Shown here piece after piece: positions 1-6,986 of a stretch of 64,000 bases of DNA. A program made the position numbers and the translations under genes. Every line of letters starts with the position of its first letter. The stretch's first letter is position 1. The notes under the pieces are model-generated. The model was not told the DNA's origin. It ran no database searches and saw only the letters and a program-made list of their open reading frames with translations. Origin of the DNA: Bacteroidales bacterium 6E (GTDB lineage Bacteria > Bacteroidota > Bacteroidia > Bacteroidales > Prolixibacteraceae); NCBI GenBank assembly GCA_001270045.2, contig DF970666.1:314138-378137 (forward strand), given 5' to 3'.

Positions 1-1
1 C

Positions 2-1387
2 GAATATAACGATTCACTTGAAGAGGCATATAAAACCCGGATTGCCCAGAGATATCGCCTCCAGTTAATCGATCAGCAGGTGGCTGCCCAATATGGCAGG
101 CTGGCTGATTCGGTACGGGTCAATAATTTCCAGGTCCTGAAATTCCATAACGATCAGGCTGTTGCTTCCGTAAACGATTCCCTGAAACAGGCCCTGGCCT
201 GGGTGGCTGGATTTGCCGACCTGATTGATAATTCGACGGTGAACCTGGTCAACCTGACCGATGATGCCTCGCCTCTGGTGTTAAGCAATGCCGGTAATTT
301 CTTTACGCGTGTTTGGCTGAAGAACAGACAAAATGACTCCATTTCAGTGCTGGTGCAAAATATAGATAAAGCGAGTATGAGGCTGGTAATCGAGGATGGA
401 TACACTTTTTCGAGGTTCAGGCAGCAAGCCGTGAAAGATTTTGACTTTGCCTCACTTAATAAACCCTCTGTCAATCTCGACAAGGTCAACAGCCGTTATC
501 AGGCGGTTACACCCTGGACACTGGGGGGCGACGGGAATGTCGGGTTTACCCAGACTTACCTCAGCAACTGGAAGAAGGGGGGATCCAGTGCCATGTCGAT
601 CTTGTTTGTGGCCAGGACTTATGCCAATTATTCACTCGATAAAATCAGGTGGGAAAACAGTGCAGAGCTCAGGAACGGGTGGGTAAAGCTACCGGGTGAG
701 GGCGACGAGAAGAATCCGATCCAGAAGAACGATGATAAGCTCAAACTTACTTCCCGTTTTGGATTAAGCGCAATCAAAAAGTGGTACTACAGCACCGAGG
801 TCGACTTTGAAACCCAGTTCTTCAATGGGTATAAGTATCCCAATACCGATGATCCCATTTCTGCCTTCATGGCACCTGCCAGGCTGATGTTTAAGGTGGG
901 GCTCGACTATAAACCCAGCAAGGATTTCTCATTGTTTGTTTCTCCTCTGACCTCCAAAACGGTGCTGGTACAGGATACCATGAAGATTGACCAGACCAAC
1001 TTCGGGATTCCCAGGGGAAAAAGGGCACATTGGGAGCCTGGTTTGCATACCGACCTGAAATTCAAGAAGGATTTTGCCGGCAACATCACTTTCGAGACCA
1101 AGTACAGGATGTTCATCAACTATCTTGAACCACGCGACCGATTCGAGATGGAATGGGAAAACCTGTTGTCGGTGCAATTGAATGATTTTATCAGTCTGAG
1201 GGCCATGCTCCACACCATATACGATACGAAGATCCTGTTCGACAAGACCGACAAAGAAGGTAATCCGGTGCTGGATGTTAACGGAAACAAAATCAGGGAG
1301 CCCAAACTGCAGCTGCGTGAATTCGTCACCATCGGTTTCTCATACAAGATCAACCGCAGGGTGGTCAGGGCCCGTGAAATCCGATAA
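2..1387 (+). CDS. DUF3078 family protein (5' end outside window)
   Basis: The reading frame is open from the first complete codon at base 2, so the gene starts upstream of the window and the GTG at 80 is internal. The visible 461 residues end at TAA/TGA near 1387. The C-terminal 300 residues alternate charged and aromatic residues in short strands (for example GNVGFTQTYLSNWKKGG, FVTIGFSYKINRR), as expected of an outer-membrane beta-barrel and of the DUF3078 family found in Bacteroidota. The function of this family is not known to me. The signal peptide would lie outside the window. The family assignment is by sequence feel and is fairly confident; a role in the outer membrane is inferred. Confidence 0.7.
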   Translation, partial: EYNDSLEEAYKTRIAQRYRLQLIDQQVAAQYGRLADSVRVNNFQVLKFHNDQAVASVNDSLKQALAWVAGFADLIDNSTVNLVNLTDDASPLVLSNAGNFFTRVWLKNRQNDSISVLVQNIDKASMRLVIEDGYTFSRFRQQAVKDFDFASLNKPSVNLDKVNSRYQAVTPWTLGGDGNVGFTQTYLSNWKKGGSSAMSILFVARTYANYSLDKIRWENSAELRNGWVKLPGEGDEKNPIQKNDDKLKLTSRFGLSAIKKWYYSTEVDFETQFFNGYKYPNTDDPISAFMAPARLMFKVGLDYKPSKDFSLFVSPLTSKTVLVQDTMKIDQTNFGIPRGKRAHWEPGLHTDLKFKKDFAGNITFETKYRMFINYLEPRDRFEMEWENLLSVQLNDFISLRAMLHTIYDTKILFDKTDKEGNPVLDVNGNKIREPKLQLREFVTIGFSYKINRRVVRAREIR

Positions 1388-1472
1388 CCGTAAAGAATAG
1401 GTTTCTGAAATGTGATGGTGCCATCGGATTACTCATTTCTTTTTTCGTAAGTTTGCCTTATATCTTTTGATT

Positions 1473-1856
1473 ATGAAAGAGTTCAAGAAACATTTCCATC
1501 TCGCGGCTTCTCCCGAGGATGTTTACAATGCGCTGGTAAATCCGGTGATGCTCGAAATCTGGACAGGCGAACCAGCCGTCATGTCTGAAGAACCGGGAAG
1601 CGAATTTTCTCTTTGGGATGGGAGCATATCGGGAAAGAACATCGAATTCAGGAAGAATGCGATGATCGTCCAGCATTGGTATTTCGGAGAAGAGGAGGAG
1701 GAACCTTCCGTAGTGACCATGAAACTACATCCGAAAGGCCAGGGAACCACACTCGAGGTAAAGCAGTCGAACATCCCCGACGATGCCTACGAAAATATTG
1801 CCGAAGGATGGCTGGTCGATTACCTCGGAGGGCTCGAGCAGCTGTTCGAAAAGTAA
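1473..1856 (+). CDS. SRPBCC/START-like domain protein (AHSA1-like)
   Basis: A 127-residue protein beginning MKEFKKHFHLAASPEDVYNAL. That opening, followed by a run of beta strands and a C-terminal helix (EGWLVDYLGGLEQLFEK), is the pattern of the small helix-grip SRPBCC fold of the AHSA1 branch, which binds hydrophobic ligands or, in some members, Hsp90-type chaperones. The ATG at 1473 is preferred to a TTG two codons earlier. It stands alone between a DUF3078 gene and a convergent DUF4268 gene, so context gives no substrate. A specific role cannot be inferred. Confidence 0.75.
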   Translation: MKEFKKHFHLAASPEDVYNALVNPVMLEIWTGEPAVMSEEPGSEFSLWDGSISGKNIEFRKNAMIVQHWYFGEEEEEPSVVTMKLHPKGQGTTLEVKQSNIPDDAYENIAEGWLVDYLGGLEQLFEK

Positions 1857-1892
1857 TCGTGTCAGGTTTTATATCTGATCAGGAAGCAATTA

Positions 1893-2378
1893 TTATGCGC
1901 CGGGGTCATAATAGTTGATCTCGTCTTCTATCCATTCCTTGATCTCAAGGAAGTTTCGTTCCAAACGCAGCATATTCTCAATGTAGAAATCGAATATGTC
2001 CGACCAATGGGCACGCTTATGGTAATCGGCGCCCCTGAGGGTGGTAAATATCCTGCAAACAGCCTGGTTGCTGTCTTCCCTGACATGCACGTAATCCCAT
2101 ATCAAGCCGTCCTTAAAGCCCTGTTCGAGTATCTTTTGATATTGTTGTATCACTTCAAATGCATGCAGCCGGCGACTCTCGCTTCGGTGGTTGATTTCAA
2201 GGATTACCCTGGCTTCGTTGCGATCTGCCTCGAACTTCAGATCAACATGCGAGATGCCAGTCTTGTGCAAAAGCCATTTCTTTTTCCGGCCTTTCAGCTC
2301 AGGCGCCATGTCACAGCGCTTCCCAAAAGTGTCCCAGAACTCTTGTCGCAATAATCTTATTTCTTCCTTCGAATACAT
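1893..2378 (-). CDS. DUF4268 domain-containing protein
   Basis: The 161-residue product starts MYSKEEIRLLRQEFWDTFGKR and contains KTGISHVDLKFEADRNEARVI and a C-terminal helix rich in Glu and Ile. This layout matches the DUF4268 family, small proteins common in Bacteroidota whose fold recalls nuclease-like domains but whose function is unestablished. It is monocistronic and convergent with the SRPBCC gene. A -7 element (TACTTTTG on the minus strand) lies about 14 nt upstream of the ATG, so its leader is very short. Confidence 0.75.
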   Translation of the reverse strand: MYSKEEIRLLRQEFWDTFGKRCDMAPELKGRKKKWLLHKTGISHVDLKFEADRNEARVILEINHRSESRRLHAFEVIQQYQKILEQGFKDGLIWDYVHVREDSNQAVCRIFTTLRGADYHKRAHWSDIFDFYIENMLRLERNFLEIKEWIEDEINYYDPGA

Positions 2379-2398
2379 CGGTTGGGATAGATGGACCG

Positions 2399-2406
2399 CA
2401 AAAGTA
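2399..2406 (-). promoter_or_regulatory. Bacteroidota -7 element for the DUF4268 gene
   Basis: On the minus strand this reads TACTTTTG, a perfect TAnnTTTG. No TTG was found 20 nt upstream, so only the -7 half is clear. It predicts a start a few bases before the ATG at 2378. Its position also argues against plus-strand translation from 2391. Confidence 0.5.
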
Positions 2407-2525
2407 CTATTTTACGGCAAAAATTCTTAGTATCTTTCCCGTGTGAAATCATTCCGGATATTTGTCTCCGGGATGATGTTCCACTGATCGGATACAAACG
2501 GAATAAACCAAAACGTAAACCTGAT

Positions 2526-3143
2526 ATGACAAAGGAAAACAGGAATAAGGCCAGGGTTGATGAAGCAAAGGCAAAGGCCGGAATAGGTGCATTCAAGGAT
2601 TTGTTGTCAAATGAACCGGTTGATTTTATGCCGGTGGTCCTGGATAAGTCCACCTGGGAAGTCCTGACCGGGGGCAAGGCAGACAGGAGCGTCCGTGTAT
2701 ATTTTGGGCTACGGCCTGGTGAACACGGCAGATCCATTGTTGAAATGATTGGTGTTGGTACATCTCCCGACGAAACAGGTAACCATCGTGACAGCTTGGG
2801 TACGGTCATGGCATTGGGAGATTCAGTCCGTGAAATTTCACAATCCCAGGAGGTGTGGAAAGAATCCAGGAGAAACTGGAAGCAATGGCAAAAGCGGTTC
2901 AAAAAACCATTAAAAGCTGAAGATCGGGAAGAAGTCAATCTCCCCAATGCTGTCTTGTTGCATCCGGGAGTGTTGTCTGAATTGTTTGAGGATGGAAACT
3001 TAGCAAGTGTGACTCTTCAACCCATCATGGACACGGAAGTGAACTTGCTGATGGTCAGTGACGATCCGGAAGGTTCACAGGAGTATTATAATTTCTCGAT
3101 GCCTTGTCCACCTTATTGTGACTCTTCCACCGGGTTGTTTTAA
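2526..3143 (+). CDS. hypothetical soluble protein with C-terminal PCPPYCD motif
   Basis: This 205-residue charged protein begins MTKENRNKARVDEAKAK. The ATG at 2526 is preferred over one at 2391, whose extra 45 residues look non-coding and overlap a minus-strand promoter. No family is recognised. Visible features are a mixed alpha/beta middle (VYFGLRPGEHGRSIVEMIGV), a very basic helix around WKQWQKRFKKP, and a conserved tail with two cysteines, PCPPYCD. The next gene starts 11 nt downstream and encodes a 7-TM protein. The last 87 or so residues are duplicated 1,092 bp further on, in a chimeric gene. The tail cysteines are kept in both copies, which suggests they matter. Confidence 0.6.
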   Translation: MTKENRNKARVDEAKAKAGIGAFKDLLSNEPVDFMPVVLDKSTWEVLTGGKADRSVRVYFGLRPGEHGRSIVEMIGVGTSPDETGNHRDSLGTVMALGDSVREISQSQEVWKESRRNWKQWQKRFKKPLKAEDREEVNLPNAVLLHPGVLSELFEDGNLASVTLQPIMDTEVNLLMVSDDPEGSQEYYNFSMPCPPYCDSSTGLF

Positions 3144-3154
3144 AATTTATCAGA

Positions 3155-3847
3155 ATGTTGATATTTTACGTGAGATATTTTTTAGGCACTTTTGGCACGA
3201 TTACACCCCTGATATTGGGTTTGTTAAACCTGAAATATCTTAGGGATGGATGGCAATGGATATTTGGTTTTGTTGTGCTTGGGTTTATTATTTCGATGCT
3301 CAATGTACATGTTTTTGTGGGAGTCAATAATCTGTTCCTTGTGCATCTGTATGTTCCACTGAAGTTTATCTTATTCACCGGGGCATACCGCCACTTTTTG
3401 AAAGGCTTTGTTTCCACCAGAATTTTGGTTTGGGTGGTTGTCTTGTTCATTGGATACAATATTTTCAATACAATGTTCATTCAGAGAATAACAGAGTACA
3501 ACAGTTACCCAAGGGCGTTGGGCAGCTTCCTGATTTCAATCTACGCCATTCTGTGGTACCTGAAAACCTTGACCAATATGGAGATACGCCGAATGCGGGA
3601 TGAACCTGTCGTGTGGTTCAATACGGGAGTTTTGATCTATTTCGCCGGTAGTTTTTTTGTATTCATACTGAGCAACCAGGTGTTGTTTCAGTCTGTCCAG
3701 TTAAGCAAGCAAGTTTGGTTGATCAGCTCTACCCTGATGTTCATTTTTTACCAAATCATTGCCTATTCATTTTTTCTGGTAGGTAAAAATGCAAAAAGCA
3801 AAGCTGCAGGCAGTCATGAAGCCACATCTAATTTAATCCAGAGATGA
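3155..3847 (+). CDS. seven-transmembrane hypothetical protein, copy 1
   Basis: A 230-residue, very hydrophobic protein with about seven predicted membrane helices (roughly 8-25, 34-55, 60-78, 89-108, 118-136, 150-170 and 184-207) and a short basic cytoplasmic tail. No family name is known to me. It follows the soluble protein gene by 11 nt, and a near-identical copy lies at 4247-4924. Both copies sit just upstream of a histidine kinase that has one membrane helix and no sensor domain. A role as a membrane receptor or partner of that kinase is an inference from this context only. Confidence 0.65.
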   Translation: MLIFYVRYFLGTFGTITPLILGLLNLKYLRDGWQWIFGFVVLGFIISMLNVHVFVGVNNLFLVHLYVPLKFILFTGAYRHFLKGFVSTRILVWVVVLFIGYNIFNTMFIQRITEYNSYPRALGSFLISIYAILWYLKTLTNMEIRRMRDEPVVWFNTGVLIYFAGSFFVFILSNQVLFQSVQLSKQVWLISSTLMFIFYQIIAYSFFLVGKNAKSKAAGSHEATSNLIQR

Positions 3848-3854
3848 TTCGAAA

Positions 3855-4235
3855 ATGATCGATGTTATTTTTTATTACAAGGGATACTTTCAAACACTTA
3901 TCATTCAGGTACTGGGATTGTTGAACCTGAAGTACATCAAGGGGGGATGGAAAGTATCCGTAAGTATTTGGAAAGAATGGCAAAAGCGGTTCAAAAAACC
4001 ATCAAAAGCTGAAGATCGGGAAGAAGTCAATCTCCCCAATGCTGTCTTGTTGCATCCGGGAGTGTTGTCTGAATTGTTTGAGGATGGAAACTTAGCAAGT
4101 GTGACTCTTCAACCCATCATGGACACGGAAGTGAACTTGTTGATGGTCAGTGACAATCCGGAAGGCACACAGGAGTTTTATAACTTTGCCAAACCTTGTC
4201 CGCCTTATTGTGACACTTCCTCCGATATGAAGTAA
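3855..4235 (+). CDS. chimeric gene: 7-TM protein N-terminus fused to soluble-protein C-terminus
   Basis: The 126-residue product is visibly a fusion. Residues 1-36 (MIDVIFYYKGYFQTLIIQVL, then GLLNLKYIKGGWK) resemble the first helix of the neighbouring 7-TM proteins. From about residue 40 (KEWQKRFKKPSKAEDREEV) it is almost identical to the last part of the soluble protein encoded at 2526-3143, ending in PCPPYCD. The join lies near 3970. It is a by-product of the 1,092-bp tandem duplication, yet the frame is intact and start, spacing and stop look functional. The product would be a one-helix anchored version of the C-terminal domain. It may be functional or simply a relic. Confidence 0.55.
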   Translation: MIDVIFYYKGYFQTLIIQVLGLLNLKYIKGGWKVSVSIWKEWQKRFKKPSKAEDREEVNLPNAVLLHPGVLSELFEDGNLASVTLQPIMDTEVNLLMVSDNPEGTQEFYNFAKPCPPYCDTSSDMK

Positions 4236-4246
4236 AACTGATCAGG

Positions 4247-4924
4247 ATGTTGAAATTATACCTAAATTTTATAAACAATTTCTCCACGATTGCACCCTTG
4301 GTTCTAGGTTTGTTGAACCTGAAATATCTAAGGGATGGATGGCAATGGGTATTTGGTTTTGTTGTGTTTGGGTTTATTATTTCGATGCTCATTGAGCATG
4401 TTTTTGCGGGAGTCAATAATCTGTTCCTTATGCATCTGTATGTTCCACTGAAGTTTATCTTATTCACCGGGGCATACCGCCACTTTTTGAAAGGCTTTGT
4501 TTCTACCAGGATTTTGGTTTGGGTGGTTGTCTTGTTCATTGGTTACAATATTTTTAATACAATGTTCATTCAGAGTATAACAGAGTACAACAGTTACCCA
4601 AGGGCATTAGGCAGCTTCCTGATTTCAATCTACGCCATTTTGTGGTATCTGAAAACCCTTACCAATATGGAGATTCGCCGGATGCGGGATGAACCTGTCG
4701 TGTGGTTCAATACGGGAGTTTTGATCTATTTCGCCGGCAGTTTTTTTGTATTTATCCTGAGTAACCAGGTGTTGTTTCAGTCTGTCGAGCTAAGCAAGCA
4801 AGTTTGGCTGATCAGCTCTACCCTGATGGTCATCTTTTACCAAATCATTGCCTATTCATTTTTTCTGGTGGGTAAAAATGCAAAAAGCAAAGCTGCAGGC
4901 AGTAATCCTGCATTCCGGATGTAG
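4247..4924 (+). CDS. seven-transmembrane hypothetical protein, copy 2
   Basis: The 225-residue product is nearly the same as that of 3155-3847 along its whole length; the differences are scattered (for example NVHVFVGVNN versus IEHVFAGVNN) and concentrated at the two ends. It begins 11 nt after the chimeric gene, the same spacing as in copy 1, because the whole block is a direct duplication. It is the last gene before the sensor kinase, 160 bp away. Retention of two intact copies suggests either recent duplication or selection for both. Confidence 0.65.
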   Translation: MLKLYLNFINNFSTIAPLVLGLLNLKYLRDGWQWVFGFVVFGFIISMLIEHVFAGVNNLFLMHLYVPLKFILFTGAYRHFLKGFVSTRILVWVVVLFIGYNIFNTMFIQSITEYNSYPRALGSFLISIYAILWYLKTLTNMEIRRMRDEPVVWFNTGVLIYFAGSFFVFILSNQVLFQSVELSKQVWLISSTLMVIFYQIIAYSFFLVGKNAKSKAAGSNPAFRM

Positions 4925-5084
4925 TTCTTGTATTTCGAAATTATTGATCGTCACGATAACCGACAGAATCCAGGACTCCATTTTCATCATTATCTCCTTT
5001 TGGTGTCAATCCAATAGGTTTAATTGTTAATTTTGATTTTTCTGATCGGATTTAATATTTTGGTTTGCACCTAAATCAGGCTTT

Positions 5085-5870
5085 ATGAACGAAGGCGACG
5101 GAATGACCCTGATTCTCTTTCTTGTCATTGGTACCCTGGCGATGCTGATTCTGGCATTCGCCATATTCTTCTTTTTCCTGGTTTACCAGAAGCGATTGAT
5201 GTCGAAGGAGATCGAGATGAACCTGATCAAGGCGAAGCAGCAGGAGGACTTGTTGCGGACGACCATCTTTGCGCAGGAAAAGGAGAGGAAGCGGTTTGCC
5301 GAAGACCTCCACGACGAGATCGGGGCCATGCTTTCAGCCATCAAAATGAATTTGGGTCGCCTCGAAAAGAAGGCTCCCGATGAGAATTTCAAGGGCGTGG
5401 TATCGGAAACCCGTGGCAACCTGGATGAAGTGATTTTAAACATTCGCAGGATTACCAGGGCTTTGCTCCCTCCCTCGCTCGAGCGGTTTGGACTGGGTTA
5501 TTCGGTTGAAGAGCTTTTGGGCTGGATCGCCCACAACGGGCATACCCAACTAGTATACAGGGAGACCGGTGCTGTCAGAAGGTTCGATGCCAACGTAGAG
5601 ATGGCTGTATTCCGGATTATCCAGGAGCTGTTGAACAATGCCCTCAAATATGCGGATGCCAGTGAAATCAAGATCCTTTTGAGATACGGACAAAAATACC
5701 TGGCCGTGCTTGTGACCGATAATGGTAAAGGATATGACGTCAATGAGGCCAGGGGTAAGGGATTGGGATTACAGAACCTGGAGGGCAGGACAAGAAGCCT
5801 CGGCGGCGTAATCCGTATCAAGTCAAAGACTGGCCATGGTTCGTCCAATATTTTGATCATACCAATATAA
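5085..5870 (+). CDS. NarX-type sensor histidine kinase (HisKA_3)
   Basis: A 261-residue kinase with one membrane helix (about 8-33), a coiled stretch, and a HisKA_3 dimerisation domain whose phosphorylated residue is His76 in FAEDLHDEIG. The ATPase domain has its N box at ELLNNALKYA (Asn185), a G1 box DNGKGYD (212-218) and a G2 box GKGLGLQN (224-231). It has no recognisable periplasmic or PAS sensor domain. The response regulator starts 4 nt after its stop. The 7-TM proteins directly upstream are plausible sensing partners, which is an inference. Confidence 0.93.
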   Translation: MNEGDGMTLILFLVIGTLAMLILAFAIFFFFLVYQKRLMSKEIEMNLIKAKQQEDLLRTTIFAQEKERKRFAEDLHDEIGAMLSAIKMNLGRLEKKAPDENFKGVVSETRGNLDEVILNIRRITRALLPPSLERFGLGYSVEELLGWIAHNGHTQLVYRETGAVRRFDANVEMAVFRIIQELLNNALKYADASEIKILLRYGQKYLAVLVTDNGKGYDVNEARGKGLGLQNLEGRTRSLGGVIRIKSKTGHGSSNILIIPI

Positions 5871-5874
5871 TGTC

Positions 5875-6549
5875 ATGAATACTGAAGTTTCTGAAAAAAT
5901 CCCCATTGCAGTTGCCGATGACCACTCTTTGTTCAGGAAAGGTCTGGTTTCATTGCTTGAGGATCTCGATTTTATAGGGGAAATCCACGAAGCCTCAAAT
6001 GGCCAGGAACTGCTCGACCTGCTGGATCGTGCTGACCCGAAGCCTGGCTTGGTTTTGCTCGATGTGAGAATGCCCATTATGGATGGGGTGGAGGCCACCG
6101 AGAGAATCAGGGCAAAATATCCCGACATGAAGATCATCATTCTTACCATGCAGGATGACGAAAACTTTATCGTATTCATGATTGAGAAAGGGATCAACGG
6201 ATATCTGCTGAAGAATGTCGAACCTGAAGAGCTGGAAAAGGCTCTTGAAATGCTGCGGACCCGTGACATATATTTTAATGAACGACTTACCGATTTGGTG
6301 GTTCGTGCGCTACACAGCAAAGGACGACGGCCTGCAGGAATATACTATGACTCGTTGTTTACCGAGCGTGAGCTCGAGGTAATCCGCCTGATTTGTGAGG
6401 AATATACCAATGCCGAGATTGCCGACAAACTCAATGTCAGCAAACGAACGGTTGAGGGCCACCGAACCATGATTTTTGAGAAGGCAGGGATCAGGAATAC
6501 TGCCGGTCTGGTGTTATATGCCGTCAGGAACGGAATTGTAAAAACCTGA
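5875..6549 (+). CDS. NarL/FixJ-type response regulator
   Basis: A 224-residue regulator. The receiver domain has the acidic pair DD (15-16), phospho-acceptor Asp63 in LLDVRMP, Thr91 and Lys113. The C-terminal LuxR-type helix-turn-helix runs from about 156 (FTERELEVIRLICEEYTNAE) through the recognition region SKRTVEGHR. It is co-transcribed with the kinase and is followed by a clear terminator. Target genes are not apparent; the duplicated block upstream is the simplest candidate. Confidence 0.95.
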   Translation: MNTEVSEKIPIAVADDHSLFRKGLVSLLEDLDFIGEIHEASNGQELLDLLDRADPKPGLVLLDVRMPIMDGVEATERIRAKYPDMKIIILTMQDDENFIVFMIEKGINGYLLKNVEPEELEKALEMLRTRDIYFNERLTDLVVRALHSKGRRPAGIYYDSLFTERELEVIRLICEEYTNAEIADKLNVSKRTVEGHRTMIFEKAGIRNTAGLVLYAVRNGIVKT

Positions 6550-6573
6550 GCAAGATCCAGGGTGACAAATACA

Positions 6574-6612
6574 AAACAGGCTGTTTCAATGGATGAAGCA
6601 GCCTGTTTTTAT
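6574..6612 (+). terminator. intrinsic terminator of the two-component operon
   Basis: Ten-base arms AAACAGGCTG and CAGCCTGTTT with a 15-nt loop, followed by a T run. Confidence 0.8.
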
Positions 6613-6917
6613 GTGTTGTAAAAAGTTGCCGGTATCAGTTTTTCTTTTGTGAAAGAGAGAGAACGTAAAATTGATCGGATAAGGAATAAATATCAACCGG
6701 CAACCTAATTACAACTTGTGTGGAGTTGTTTAACGACCTGAAAAGGGTTGCATACCTAATTCTTCAATAGTCTACACGTTTTCTTCAAGAACGTGTTACA
6801 AATTTCCGCATTTAGCGATCGCTTTACAAGAGTATAAATACCTGTTTTTTGCATAGGTATTTATACCTGTGTTTTGGTGCGTGTTTACCGCAATGGCTGG
6901 TAATGGCCGGTTATAAC
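6613..6917. other. intergenic region with two inverted repeats, no gene seen
   Basis: Two perfect inverted repeats are present. Arms ACACGTT/AACGTGT lie at 6774-6796. Eleven-base arms TATAAATACCT/AGGTATTTATA lie at 6833-6865 with an 11-nt spacer, the size of a dimeric operator or a weak hairpin. No open frame looks coding. Confidence 0.4.
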
Positions 6918-6950
6918 ATAAAAAAAGAAGCCTCTCTTTCGAAAGGCTTC
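6918..6950 (-). terminator. intrinsic terminator of ppdK
   Basis: On the minus strand the arms GAAGCCT/AGGCTTC are followed by a run of seven T, about 37 nt after the ppdK stop. Confidence 0.75.
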
Positions 6951-6986
6951 CCTTGTATAGTGTTGATTTACACTTTTGTCAGATCA

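Larger units (their letters stand above)
2882..4924. repeat. 1,092-bp tandem duplication of a two-gene block
   Basis: The segment starting near 2885 recurs at 3977, and the start codons at 3155 and 4247 are also exactly 1,092 bp apart. Identity is high across the C-terminal part of the soluble gene and the entire 7-TM gene. The left boundary falls inside a coding sequence and creates the chimeric gene at 3855-4235. Confidence 0.9.

Noticed and set aside
2391..2525. N-terminal extension of the soluble hypothetical protein
   Set aside because: The added residues look random and the region carries a perfect minus-strand -7 element for the DUF4268 gene.
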